Of a stretch of 64,000 nucleotides of DNA, positions 8,670 through 17,355 are shown piece by piece (position 1 is the stretch's first letter; every line of letters starts with the position of its first letter). The stretch lies in NCBI GenBank assembly GCA_963662905.2, contig CAXXFD010000003.1:1860001-1924000 (forward strand), written 5' to 3'. The notes below the pieces were generated by a model. The model was not told the DNA's origin and did not search any database. It saw only the letters and a program-made list of their open reading frames with translations. The position numbers and the translations under genes were made by a program. This stretch comes from G963662905 sp963662905 (GTDB lineage Bacteria > Bacteroidota > Bacteroidia > Bacteroidales > WRLA01).

Positions 8670-9626
8670 ATGAACAATATCCCTATTCATAGCAGAAAAA
8701 ATTCCTGGATGGTACTGGTGAACCCGGAAGCCGGATCGGGTCAGGGCAGAAAAATGTGGCCGGAAATTGAGGCTGTTTTAAAAGGGCAATCTATTGATTT
8801 TGAAGTGTTTTTCAGCGAAGCTCCCGGGCAGGTTTTTGAACTTGCCGCTCTTGCTTATGCACACGGATGGAGGGATTTTATTGCGGTTGGCGGCGATGGC
8901 AGCCTCAGCGAAATGCTCAATGGAATTGCTGATGCTACTCAAAAAATCCCGGAGGATGTTTGCCTGGCATTGATTCCGGCAGGGACCGGCAACGACTGGC
9001 AAAGAACCATGCAGCTCCCGGAGAAGCTTGAGGATATTGTTCAATTGATCAAAAAGCGGGCTTTTCGGCGGCAGGATGTGGGATTGCTGCAGATGGTGCA
9101 AATGTCTGAAAGTATAGGTCAAAGATATTTCTTGAATATTGCCGGTTTGGGTTTTGATGCTTTTGTGAGCAAAAGGCTCAATAAAATGAAAGAGAGCAAT
9201 AAAAAAGGCCGCCTGGCTTATTTATGGCAACTGGCAACAGGCTTGTTCAGCTATCGGGCAAAACCTGCTAAGGTTTTCATTGATGGCGAACAGCTTTTTC
9301 TGGGGGATATTTTTAGTCTTTCAGCCGGCATCTGCCAGTACAACGGTGGAGGAATGCGGCAATTGCCGGATGCGGATCCTTTCGATGGCCTGCTGGATGT
9401 AACGCTTATCCCGGAAATCAGCAAAATGAAAGTCATAGCGCAACTAAAAAACCTCTACTCAGGTGCTTTTGTGAAAGAGCCCGAAATTCAGCAGTTTAAG
9501 TGCAAAGAGATTTTTATCGAATGCGATAGTGACGTGCTTATCGAAGCCGATGGCGAAGATTTGGGCAGTGGAAGCTGCAAAATAAGCCTGCAAAAGGAAG
9601 CTGTGCAGGTGGTTTGTGGGCTGTAG
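8670..9626 (+). CDS. Diacylglycerol-kinase-family lipid kinase (YegS/BmrU-like)
   Basis: Cytoplasmic ATP-dependent lipid kinase of about 318 residues. Family motifs are clear: LVNPEAGSGQG near the start, AVGGDGSLSEMLNGI (the nucleotide-binding GGDGT-like loop) and PAGTGNDWQRT. A C-terminal IEADGEDLG matches the D-G-E/D-x segment of YegS-like proteins. I prefer ATG 8670 to 8649 because residues before it are not conserved in type. It ends one base before the end of the convergent outer-membrane gene at 9628. Phospholipid or sphingolipid precursors are likely substrates, by family. Confidence 0.88.
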   Translation: MNNIPIHSRKNSWMVLVNPEAGSGQGRKMWPEIEAVLKGQSIDFEVFFSEAPGQVFELAALAYAHGWRDFIAVGGDGSLSEMLNGIADATQKIPEDVCLALIPAGTGNDWQRTMQLPEKLEDIVQLIKKRAFRRQDVGLLQMVQMSESIGQRYFLNIAGLGFDAFVSKRLNKMKESNKKGRLAYLWQLATGLFSYRAKPAKVFIDGEQLFLGDIFSLSAGICQYNGGGMRQLPDADPFDGLLDVTLIPEISKMKVIAQLKNLYSGAFVKEPEIQQFKCKEIFIECDSDVLIEADGEDLGSGSCKISLQKEAVQVVCGL

Positions 9627-9627
9627 G

Positions 9628-10974
9628 CTAAAAAATATAATTCAATCCAATATAAATCCCGCCTTTCCCATCGCGCTCATCCAGCGGAATGCCGTAATCC
9701 AAACCAAAAACAAAATTCTGGTTCATCGCAAAACGTAATCCAATTCCTGTGCTAACATGAAATGCATCATCGGCTGTTTCATCAAAAAAATCACGCCGTG
9801 AAAGATAGGGTACTTTATCAAGGTCAAGTTCAATGTCTTTTACAATCCTGCCCGCATCCAGAAAAGCATTCAGCGCAAAATAAAAATTTTGTTTCATCCA
9901 ATAGGTTTTGTGGAATTTCCAGCGCATTTCCAGATTTCCGTAAGCAATGCCATCGCCAACAACCCGGTTGCGCAGAATGCCGCGCAGTGTCCGCTTTCCT
10001 CCCAAACCGTCAATTGTGGTGCTTTTCGGGTAAGATTCAATCATATAGCTTTGCATATAAAAAGGGCAATGTCCGTCAATGGTTCCCTGATAGCCCAAAC
10101 GCCCGGCAAGGGATAAGCGGTCTTTGATCAATGTAAAATACTGCCGGTGTACTAATGCGAGTTTGGTATAGGCATTTTCATTATTGCCCAGAAATTCAGG
10201 AACAACAGCCAGAATAGCTTCCGACCATATGCCGTGCATCGGATTGGGTTCATTATCACGCGAATCGTAGGTCAGGCCAAGTTTTATCAGTTTGATTTGC
10301 CCGCCATTTTTTTCATTTTCGGGAATCAGCCCCCAGTCCACATACCTTTGATAAAGCCCGGCAACATCAGGCAGCAGGTCTTTTTCATCTTTGCCTTTGT
10401 TGAGCCGGTCAATATCAACCGGAGCAATTTTCATATCGTAATAGCTGAATCCGGCCAGATAATACACATGCTTTCCAATCAAATTCCCGCGAAAAACCGT
10501 GGCAATCCTGAGCAGTTTGCGTTCCAAACGATAAAACATACGGCTGATATACTCCTCGCTTTGGTCATCTTCAAAATTGGGGTTATAAACCGCCTGATAT
10601 CCGTTGAAACCATAAAAATCCAGTGCCTGCTGGGTCAGATAACTCACATCCGTAATCCAGCGGATTTTTTTGGGCAGCAGGTTTTGTGCGTCAAAAGTGA
10701 GCTGGTTGATGCCGCCTCCTTTGGTGGTACGAGCCAGCTCACCATAAACCGACCATTTGTATTCGGGATAGAGATGGCCATCACCATAATTAAAAAGCTG
10801 TGCCAAAGCGCCGTATTGGAAGCCCAGATCAGAATTGTAAAGCACTGAAGGCAGCGCGCCGATATTCAGTCCTTTTTTAATTTTATCCTTTTGAGTGCTG
10901 TCTGCTTTCTGAGCCATCATCCCGAAAGGGAGCAACAGGCAGAAAAAAAGCAATAAACGGTATTTTTTATGCAT
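9628..10974 (-). CDS. Outer-membrane beta-barrel protein of the BamA/TamA (D15 surface antigen) type
   Basis: A 448-residue secreted protein. The start at 10974 gives a clean signal peptide (MHKKYRLLLFFCLLLPFGMMAQ); an upstream in-frame start at 11139 would bury it. The C-terminal part shows barrel-type alternation, a GLGGKRTLRGILRNRV stretch resembling the conserved G-x-R-G loop of Omp85 barrels, GNLEMRWKF and a final aromatic (GLNYIF) expected of outer-membrane strands. No POTRA domains are visible, so it is the short barrel-only type often called surface antigen D15-like or BamA/TamA family. It lies 5 bp downstream of the symporter gene and is probably cotranscribed with it. Confidence 0.8.
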   Translation of the reverse strand: MHKKYRLLLFFCLLLPFGMMAQKADSTQKDKIKKGLNIGALPSVLYNSDLGFQYGALAQLFNYGDGHLYPEYKWSVYGELARTTKGGGINQLTFDAQNLLPKKIRWITDVSYLTQQALDFYGFNGYQAVYNPNFEDDQSEEYISRMFYRLERKLLRIATVFRGNLIGKHVYYLAGFSYYDMKIAPVDIDRLNKGKDEKDLLPDVAGLYQRYVDWGLIPENEKNGGQIKLIKLGLTYDSRDNEPNPMHGIWSEAILAVVPEFLGNNENAYTKLALVHRQYFTLIKDRLSLAGRLGYQGTIDGHCPFYMQSYMIESYPKSTTIDGLGGKRTLRGILRNRVVGDGIAYGNLEMRWKFHKTYWMKQNFYFALNAFLDAGRIVKDIELDLDKVPYLSRRDFFDETADDAFHVSTGIGLRFAMNQNFVFGLDYGIPLDERDGKGGIYIGLNYIF

Positions 10975-10979
10975 CGTTT

Positions 10980-12356
10980 TTATTTTTTGCTGGCGCGATA
11001 TTTTATTTTCAAAAAAGCTGCAGATACAATCAAAGCTAAAAAGCTGACCAAAATACTTGCTATGGAAGCTTCTGCCGCAAGGTTTCCGCTTAAAATCAGG
11101 ATAAAGATATAAATGATTCCCGATAAAAAGCTGATCCAAACACTGATGGGATGAAGTTTAAAATGAAAACCGGCAATGACTGCGGGGATTATTGTGAATC
11201 CCATACCTGTGATGAATATAATGACCTGGATCAAATCGCGGAAAACCCACGCAAAAGCAAATCCTGCCAGTGTAAGCAGAAGGATGAATATTTTTGTGGT
11301 TCGGGCCAAGGACAGGTTTATTTCGCTGCTTTTAAATTTCTTCATAAAATCGACGGACAAACTACTTGCCAGCACAAAGATTATGGTATCTGCAGAGCTC
11401 ATAATTGCTGCAAAGACCAGCACCAGTCCCAGGCTTTGCAGATGCTGCGGCATCAGGATTCTGAGACCGGAAGCAAAAGCATCGCGAGCATCAATTCCGG
11501 GAGCGCCAAAATGTGCGCTTAGCCCGGCAAAGGAAATCAACGCTCCGCTGATGAGCACCAAAACAGCACTCCACTGCAGGCCACGCCGCACTACTTTTTC
11601 GTTTTTTGCAGCATAAACGCGCTGCCAGTATTCTGCCGACTGAAAAACGATAAATATCCCAAAGGCCAGAAATGCAATGAACATAAATGGGTTCAGGCGC
11701 TCAAATTCGCCTTTGGTAAAGGTATTTTGTATGGTTTCGTGGGGTACATAAAATATCATGATGCCAAAAAGTGCCAGCAAAACGATGTACTGGAATATAT
11801 CGGTGCGGATCACAGAATTAAAACCGCCGGCAGTGAGGTAAATCCCAATAATCAGCGCAGAAATACTGAGCGCACTTTCGTAACTCCAGCCACTGATCGA
11901 AGCAAGTATGCTGCTTCCCGCAATAAACTGATTGAGCAACATTCCGAAATAGACTACGAAAAGAATCAGAGCTGATATCGTTCCCGAGCTTTTGCCTGAT
12001 GTAAAGCCAATCCATTCGGAAAGGGTAAGGAATTTGGTGTTTGCCCGCTTGATTTTCAGTGCGTAGGGAATAAATACCAGAAAACCCAGGCCGGTGCCTG
12101 CAAAAACGGCCAATGCAGCAGGACCAAAACGGTAAACGTATGCAGCATAGGCAACAACAGCTGCGCCGCCAATATAACTGGCCAAAACAGAGAAAACGAA
12201 ACCTGCTGTTTTTAATTTTCTTCCGCCAATCATATATCCGCTGGCGTCTTTCTTTTTATGGCTGTAAATTCCAATAATCAGGCAAATCAGCGCATAGGCT
12301 ATGAGCAGGAGAATATTAATGGCTGAAAGGCCCGCTTGATCGTGTTGTGGGTTCAT
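10980..12356 (-). CDS. Sodium:solute symporter family protein
   Basis: A 458-residue SSS-family (LeuT-fold) transporter with about thirteen hydrophobic spans. Characteristic features are GYMIGGRKLKTAGFVFSVLASYIGGAAVVA near residues 40-70 and AAIMSSADTIIFVLASSLSVDF around the eighth span, whose S-S-A-D stretch carries the Na2-site serines. It imports an organic solute with Na+; whether this is proline, pantothenate or a sugar cannot be decided. The outer-membrane barrel gene follows after 5 bp on the same strand, suggesting the pair works as a porin-like protein plus an inner-membrane importer, which is inference. Confidence 0.88.
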   Translation of the reverse strand: MNPQHDQAGLSAINILLLIAYALICLIIGIYSHKKKDASGYMIGGRKLKTAGFVFSVLASYIGGAAVVAYAAYVYRFGPAALAVFAGTGLGFLVFIPYALKIKRANTKFLTLSEWIGFTSGKSSGTISALILFVVYFGMLLNQFIAGSSILASISGWSYESALSISALIIGIYLTAGGFNSVIRTDIFQYIVLLALFGIMIFYVPHETIQNTFTKGEFERLNPFMFIAFLAFGIFIVFQSAEYWQRVYAAKNEKVVRRGLQWSAVLVLISGALISFAGLSAHFGAPGIDARDAFASGLRILMPQHLQSLGLVLVFAAIMSSADTIIFVLASSLSVDFMKKFKSSEINLSLARTTKIFILLLTLAGFAFAWVFRDLIQVIIFITGMGFTIIPAVIAGFHFKLHPISVWISFLSGIIYIFILILSGNLAAEASIASILVSFLALIVSAAFLKIKYRASKK

Positions 12357-12370
12357 CCGCGCTAAAATAC

Positions 12371-12400
12371 AAAAGCCATCCCGATTAAGGAATGGCTTTG
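12371..12400 (-). terminator. Intrinsic terminator of the TPR gene
   Basis: Stem AAAGCCATcCC (12372-12382) pairs with GGaATGGCTTT (12389-12399) with one mismatch and a six-base loop, followed on the minus strand by a T-rich stretch. It lies between the end of the TPR gene and the symporter start, so it should close the TPR transcript. Confidence 0.6.
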
Positions 12401-12447
12401 TAATATTTTGTGAATGCCTTAGGTGGCTTATAAAATCCGCAATGGGA

Positions 12448-13425
12448 TTATTTGCATTTTAAAACGTGCTCGATCTGATACTTAGCCGCCTCAGCATTAG
12501 GGCCTGCAGCAACTTTTTTGTATGCAGCACATGCGGCAGCGGCATCGCCTTTGCCTTCGTATGCGCGACCTTGCTCGAAATATACTTTATCTTTTCCTTC
12601 GGTCATGCCGGCAAGGGCTTTTTGAGAAGAAGCGATGGCTTTTTCCCACTGTTGTGCTCCATTATAGGCAGTAGTAAGGAAATAATGCGTGTCGGCATTG
12701 TCTTCATATGCGAGGGCATTATTGAAATCGGCAATGGCTTTGTCGAATTTCTGAGCTTTAACGGCTTCTACACCTGCAGCGGTGAAGGCTGATGAACCAA
12801 GGGTTTTTGCTTTGTTGGCAGTTTCCTGTGCTTTGGCTTTCGCTCCGGCATTCTCAATACAGAGGTTAATACTCTTTTGCATACCGGCTAAGTCGCCTTT
12901 GTCTTTCTGGATCAATGCCTTGGTAAGGTATGCCTGATAAAAGCCGGGCTTCTTTTCAATAGCAATGTTCACATTTTTAAGTGCTTCGTCCAGTTTGCCA
13001 TCTTTTAAAAGACCTGCGGCAATGCTGTTGTGCACATTTGGGATTAGGCTTTTGGCTTTTTTTGCAGTTTCTGCTTGCCCCAGCTCCTTCCCTTTCTTTG
13101 CTGTGGTCTCAAAAGTTTTGACAGCCTCATTGAATTTTTTCGATTTGTAAAGGCTTATCCCCTTTTTGTAATAAGCATTAACAAGCTGCTTTTCAGCTTT
13201 GCCTTTTAATTCTGTGGCTTTTGCGTCACCAATTTGTTTGCAAATTCCGATACAGGCTTCCAGCTCAGTGATTGCCTTATCGTAATCATTTGCTTTGATC
13301 ATCTTACTGGCATCATTAAATTTTGTGCCGGCGTCATTCATGGTTTGAGCAAACAGACTGATGGAAAAACCTGTGAGGAAAATTAAAATCAGTGTTCTGG
13401 TGAGACGGCTGATGTTTAACTTCAT
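12448..13425 (-). CDS. Secreted TPR-repeat protein
   Basis: A 325-residue exported protein. The ATG at 13425 gives the signal peptide MKLNISRLTRTLILIFLTGF ending near LFAQ; an upstream in-frame start (13497) would not. The rest is helical with several TPR units, for example ANDYDKAITELEACI near residue 40, SLYKSKKFNEAVKTFE, DGKLDEALKNVNIAIEKKPGFYQAY, AQKFDKAIADFNNALAYEDNADTHY and AQQWEKAIASSQKAL. It probably acts as a periplasmic scaffold. A minus-strand -7 box (TATATTTG) lies at 13466-13473, giving a short leader. No enzyme domain is visible. Confidence 0.85.
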   Translation of the reverse strand: MKLNISRLTRTLILIFLTGFSISLFAQTMNDAGTKFNDASKMIKANDYDKAITELEACIGICKQIGDAKATELKGKAEKQLVNAYYKKGISLYKSKKFNEAVKTFETTAKKGKELGQAETAKKAKSLIPNVHNSIAAGLLKDGKLDEALKNVNIAIEKKPGFYQAYLTKALIQKDKGDLAGMQKSINLCIENAGAKAKAQETANKAKTLGSSAFTAAGVEAVKAQKFDKAIADFNNALAYEDNADTHYFLTTAYNGAQQWEKAIASSQKALAGMTEGKDKVYFEQGRAYEGKGDAAAACAAYKKVAAGPNAEAAKYQIEHVLKCK

Positions 13426-13465
13426 AAATAAAAATTTTTGGTTTGAAATAATTGAATTCGAGGGG

Positions 13466-13473
13466 CAAATATA
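13466..13473 (-). promoter_or_regulatory. Candidate -7 element of the TPR gene
   Basis: TATATTTG on the minus strand, a perfect TAnnTTTG match, 41 bp upstream of the TPR start codon. A convincing -33 box is not visible. Confidence 0.4.
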
Positions 13474-13583
13474 AAAAAAATAACTCCCCTTCGTCATATG
13501 TTAACGGGTATATATGTTAAAAATTGTTATATGCCCTGTGGGCATGAGTTATCTATGCCTGAAAATGAAAGCAGTGAAATGGA

Positions 13584-13610
13584 AAAGCCCGGAGCATAAG
13601 TCCGGGCTTT
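13584..13610 (-). terminator. Intrinsic terminator of lysS
   Basis: Perfect 10-bp stem: AAAGCCCGGA (13584-13593) pairs with TCCGGGCTTT (13601-13610) around a seven-base loop. It sits 27 bp beyond the lysS stop and reads with a short T tract on the minus strand. Confidence 0.8.
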
Positions 13611-13636
13611 GTATAAATTAACGAAAAAATAAATTT

Positions 13637-15349
13637 CTAGCTAAACCATTGCTCCACATCAGATAACTGAAGGGCGTCAATGCTCAGTTTATTCTTTTTG
13701 CGGTAAGCGTTCATTTTCTGATGAAGCTGCGTGGCTTTCATCTCACGCAGGGCATCAACGGACTCAATACCGGCATTGATGAGATGCCCGGCCCATTCTT
13801 CCGGCACTCCAATAGCTACAAAATCTGCGGGTTTTGGCCCCGTTTTGATTTTTTCTGGCTTCATCTGAGGGAAGAAAAGAACTTCCTGGATGCTGTCATT
13901 GTCGGTAAAAAGCATCACCAGGCGGTCGATACCAATACCCAAACCGGATGTTGGCGGCATGCCGTATTCCAAAGCGCGCACAAAATCCATGTCAATGAAC
14001 ATTGCTTCGTCATCACCTTTTTCAGAAAGTTTGAACTGTTCTTCAAAACGGGCTTTCTGGTCGATGGGATCGTTGAGCTCGGAATAGGCATTGGCAATTT
14101 CCTTTCCGTTGATCATCAGCTCAAATCGTTCGGTTAACTCCGGGTTTTCACGATGACGCTTGCATAATGGGCTCATTTCAACCGGATAATCTGTGATAAA
14201 TGTTGGTTGGATATAGTTGTGCTCGCATTTTTCGCCAAAGATCTCATCAATCATCTTTCCTTTGCCCATGCTTTCATCGGCTTCGATGCCGAGCGCATTG
14301 CAGATATCCCTGATTTCTTGCTCGCTTTTGCCATTCAAATCGTAGCCTGTATATTTTTTGATGGCATCAAGAATGGGAACACGGGCAAATTTGGGTTCAA
14401 AATCAATTTCTTTGCCTTGATAGCTGATTTGTAATTTGCCATGCAGATCCATCGAGATTTTGCGGATGGTCTCTTCCACAAAGCGCATCATCCAATCATA
14501 GTCTTTATAGGCCACATAAATTTCCATAACTGTAAATTCAGGGTTATGGGTTTTGTCCATTCCTTCATTACGGAAATCTTTGGCAAATTCATAAACGCCT
14601 TCATAGCCGCCAACAATCAGCCTTTTGAGGTACAGTTCGTTGGCAATGCGCAGGTAAAGCGGGATGTCCAGCGCATTATGGTGTGTTATAAACGGGCGTG
14701 CTGCTGCTCCTCCCGGAATGGGCTGCAAGATAGGCGTTTCCACTTCCATGTAGCCTTTACTGTTGTAGAGTTCGCGCATAGATGTAATGAGCTTTGAACG
14801 CATTTCAAAGGTCTTTTTTACCTGGTCGTTTACGATCAGATCAACATAGCGCTGGCGGTAACGCTGTTCCGGATCGGTAAAGGCATCGTATGTTTTGCCG
14901 TCTTTCTCTTTTACGATCGGAAGCGGGCGCAGGGACTTGCTCAATAGGGTCAACTCTTCAACATGTATGCTGATTTCGCCCATCTGGGTGATGAACACAA
15001 AACCTTTAACACCGATGATGTCCCCAATATCAAGTAATCGCTTAAAAACAGTATTGTACATACTTTTGTCTTCACCCGGACAGATAGTGTCGCGATGCAG
15101 ATATAACTGGATGCGGCCTTTATGATCCTTGATTTCGGCAAATGAAGCAGCACCCATGATACGGCGGCTCATAATACGGCCGCCGAGCACCACCTGTTTA
15201 TATTTTTCGGGCTCTTTTTCAAAGCCTTTTTTGATGTCTTCTGTAGTGCAGTTAACCGGAAATTCGGCTGCCGGATATGGCTCAATTCCAAGTTTCCTTA
15301 ATTCCCCAAGGGAATTTCTCCGTACAATTTCTTGTTCGCTTAATGCCAT
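13637..15349 (-). CDS. lysS: Lysine--tRNA ligase, class II
   Basis: Charges tRNA-Lys in the cytoplasm. The 570-residue protein has an N-terminal OB-fold anticodon-binding domain (GRIMSRRIMGAASFAEIKDHKGRIQLY), class II motif 2 (FRNEGMDKTHNPEFTVMEIY) and motif 3 (GLGIGIDRLVMLFTD). About 65 extra C-terminal residues, beginning near DFVAIGVPEEWAGHLINAGI, resemble a helical extension that I associate with Bacteroidota LysRS and are not needed for the core fold. The start MALSEQEIVRRNSLGELRKLGI is typical. A minus-strand TATCTTTG box lies at 15379-15386. The gene ends in TAG, which shows that TAG is a normal stop in this organism. Confidence 0.97.
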   Translation of the reverse strand: MALSEQEIVRRNSLGELRKLGIEPYPAAEFPVNCTTEDIKKGFEKEPEKYKQVVLGGRIMSRRIMGAASFAEIKDHKGRIQLYLHRDTICPGEDKSMYNTVFKRLLDIGDIIGVKGFVFITQMGEISIHVEELTLLSKSLRPLPIVKEKDGKTYDAFTDPEQRYRQRYVDLIVNDQVKKTFEMRSKLITSMRELYNSKGYMEVETPILQPIPGGAAARPFITHHNALDIPLYLRIANELYLKRLIVGGYEGVYEFAKDFRNEGMDKTHNPEFTVMEIYVAYKDYDWMMRFVEETIRKISMDLHGKLQISYQGKEIDFEPKFARVPILDAIKKYTGYDLNGKSEQEIRDICNALGIEADESMGKGKMIDEIFGEKCEHNYIQPTFITDYPVEMSPLCKRHRENPELTERFELMINGKEIANAYSELNDPIDQKARFEEQFKLSEKGDDEAMFIDMDFVRALEYGMPPTSGLGIGIDRLVMLFTDNDSIQEVLFFPQMKPEKIKTGPKPADFVAIGVPEEWAGHLINAGIESVDALREMKATQLHQKMNAYRKKNKLSIDALQLSDVEQWFS

Positions 15350-15378
15350 AATATTCTATACTTTGAGTAAAATCGCTG

Positions 15379-15386
15379 CAAAGATA
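15379..15386 (-). promoter_or_regulatory. Candidate -7 element of lysS
   Basis: TATCTTTG read on the minus strand, a perfect TAnnTTTG match, 30 bp upstream of the lysS start. Confidence 0.45.
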
Positions 15387-15670
15387 ATCAAAAGGCATTT
15401 CTAAAAAATAAGGCACTGAATTTCTGGTATGCTTTGTTATCTCTCCTTTATTCATATCTCTTTGCTTCATGCACGCATTTATTCAGATGAAAATTTACAT
15501 ACGTTTTTTTGTAATTCAGACAACCTTTTTACATTTGGCCTTGTCTGATGAATATAGAATGTGTCTAAATAAAATTTGATATAAAAAAGTTCATGGTGCG
15601 TTTTTCCTGTGTTACAGCTTAAGTTGTTGATATAAAAGCTTTAATTAAAAATGGAAATGAGCTTAAAAAT

Positions 15671-15701
15671 TTGTTGAATTAGAGAAAAAGCACTATATTT
15701 G
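15671..15701 (+). promoter_or_regulatory. Bacteroidota-type promoter of the 30-residue membrane protein
   Basis: TTG at 15671-15673, 20 bp, then TATATTTG at 15694-15701, a full match to the TAnnTTTG -7 element. It would start a transcript near 15708 with a leader of about 60 bases. The stretch 15387-15670 between lysS and this promoter is AT-rich and I see nothing else in it. Confidence 0.55.
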
Positions 15702-15767
15702 AACATCTTTTATTTTTTGGACACAGACGAAGGTAAAGATAAAGGTCGAATTTTAATTTTCAGGATT

Positions 15768-15860
15768 ATGAAAAAAGCAAAGGAAAGCACTTACCTGATT
15801 TATTTTGCTGTATTCATGGCATTGTTTATCGCTACAATGTTGTATTTAACTTCAATGTAG
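15768..15860 (+). CDS. Single-span membrane miniprotein of 30 residues
   Basis: A very short frame, ATG at 15768 to TAG at 15860, encoding 30 residues. It begins MKKAKESTYL and continues with one hydrophobic helix of about 20 residues (IYFAVFMALFIATMLYLTSM). Support for it being real: a positively charged start followed by a uniform membrane span, a full promoter match 67 bp upstream, and a position alone in a 535-bp gap between two minus-strand genes. Its stop lies 24 bp from the end of the convergent U32 gene. I do not recognise a family; single-span miniproteins often regulate transporters or membrane enzymes, but no partner can be named. Confidence 0.5.
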   Translation: MKKAKESTYLIYFAVFMALFIATMLYLTSM

Positions 15861-15884
15861 GGAAAATGGATCAGTCGAGGAGTT

Positions 15885-17192
15885 CTAACTTAGAGAATCC
15901 AAAAGGCTGGCATCAACTACTTTATAAACTTTGTCGCCACGGCGTAATAAACTATTGACAGGCACAGAACAAACCGATCCACGAGATGCTGTCGTAACCG
16001 CTTTGAGGTCAATGCGTAATTCTCTTACCGTGCCTTCATAAACACCGGTTGTGGGGCCCAAAATCCGTATGTCGTCCCCAATACTTAATTCCTTGGCACT
16101 GATAGTGATTTCCGCAACCCCGATTTTTGAAAAATAATTGCTCACTTTTCCAATAAATATTTTCCGGCGCGTGGCCTGCGATCCATAATTTTCTGTCCAT
16201 TCGCCTATTTTTTTCCCTAGATAATATCCATCCCAAAATCCACGGTTATAAACCGATTCGAGTTTTTCATTCCATTTTACCATGTTTTCCAGTGTAAAAT
16301 TCCCTTCAAACCAGGCGTCCACAGCTTCTCTATAAGTTTCTGCGACCGTTTTTACATACTCGGCACTTCGGCCACGGCCTTCAATTTTCAATACGCGAAC
16401 TCCGCTCATAAGTATTTTATCCAAAAAATCAATGGTTTTCAGGTCTTTGGGCGACATGATATACTGGTTGTCCACCTGAAGCTCGATCTCTCCGTCCATA
16501 TCGCTTACTTTGTAACCCCTCCTGCAAGGTTGCAAACAGGCACCGCGATTGGCACTACTGTTCATATTATCGAGGCTGAGGTAACATTTGCCCGAAACGG
16601 CCATGCAAAGCGCTCCGTGTGCAAAAATCTCAATTTGCACCAATTCGCCTTTAGGCCCTTTGATGCCCTCGCGCTCAATTGCCTGAGTAATATCGTAAAC
16701 CTGTTTTAAGTTAAGCTCGCGGGCTGTTACTATCACATCCGCAAATTGGCTCCAGTAACGCACCGCTTCAATATTGGTGATGTTGCTTTGCGTGCTGATG
16801 TGAATTTCCATATCAATGCTGCGAGCATATTGAATAACAGATATATCGGTGGCAATAATGGCTGATATTCCGTTGTCTTTGGCTGCATCTACGATACCGT
16901 GCATTTCTTCCAGCTCATGGTCATAAATGATGGTATTTACCGTGAGATAAGTTTTTATCCCGTTTTCATGGCTGATACGAGCGATTTCTGCCAAATCATC
17001 TATGGTAAAATTCTGCGATGATCGCGCGCGCATATTCAGTTTGCCAACACCAAAATATACCGAATCGGCCTTGCCTTGTATGGCGGCATGCAGTGATTCA
17101 TAGGAACCTACCGGCGCCATTATCTCAATATCTCCTGCTTTCAGGTTTTGGAGATGCTTTGCATCATTAAATTCAATCAGTCCTTCTTTCAT
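15885..17192 (-). CDS. U32-family peptidase-like protein (collagenase-like, tRNA/rRNA hydroxylation or quinone-related family)
   Basis: A 435-residue cytoplasmic protein of the YhbU/YegQ/RlhA group. The family signature is clear: EIFAHGALCMAVSGKCYLS with its two cysteines, followed by further Cys in GACLQPCRRGY, which in related proteins help bind an iron-sulfur cluster. Also typical are the ELMAPVGSYESL-like beginning (IEIMAPVGSYESLHAAIQ) and EGRGRSAEYVKTVAETYR. Although named peptidases, characterised members take part in RNA hydroxylation or oxygen-independent ubiquinone synthesis, so the catalytic role here is open. The C-terminal beta domain with GTVRELRIDLK is present. Full length. Confidence 0.88.
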   Translation of the reverse strand: MKEGLIEFNDAKHLQNLKAGDIEIMAPVGSYESLHAAIQGKADSVYFGVGKLNMRARSSQNFTIDDLAEIARISHENGIKTYLTVNTIIYDHELEEMHGIVDAAKDNGISAIIATDISVIQYARSIDMEIHISTQSNITNIEAVRYWSQFADVIVTARELNLKQVYDITQAIEREGIKGPKGELVQIEIFAHGALCMAVSGKCYLSLDNMNSSANRGACLQPCRRGYKVSDMDGEIELQVDNQYIMSPKDLKTIDFLDKILMSGVRVLKIEGRGRSAEYVKTVAETYREAVDAWFEGNFTLENMVKWNEKLESVYNRGFWDGYYLGKKIGEWTENYGSQATRRKIFIGKVSNYFSKIGVAEITISAKELSIGDDIRILGPTTGVYEGTVRELRIDLKAVTTASRGSVCSVPVNSLLRRGDKVYKVVDASLLDSLS

Positions 17193-17271
17193 ATTATTAT
17201 TGATAATAACGTATTGCCCTAAAACGTCTTATGAAATTGCATGTTCAATGTTTTTTGACCATTAGCGCAAA

Positions 17272-17303
17272 TTTGCTTATTTTGGCTGCAAAAGTACTAT
17301 TTG
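17272..17303 (+). promoter_or_regulatory. Candidate promoter of the first tricorn-like gene
   Basis: TTTG at 17272-17275 and, 19 bp on, TACTATTTG at 17295-17303, which is the -7 box with one extra spacer base. It lies 53 bp upstream of the start codon. Confidence 0.35.
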
Positions 17304-17355
17304 CCCCCAATAGAAAGAAATTCAATTATAATACACGTATTTTAAGCTATAAAAA

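Noticed and set aside
13531..13545. Hairpin ATGCCC/GGGCAT between lysS and the TPR gene
   Set aside because: Only six base pairs and no T run; the stronger terminator of lysS lies at 13584-13610, so this one probably has no separate role.
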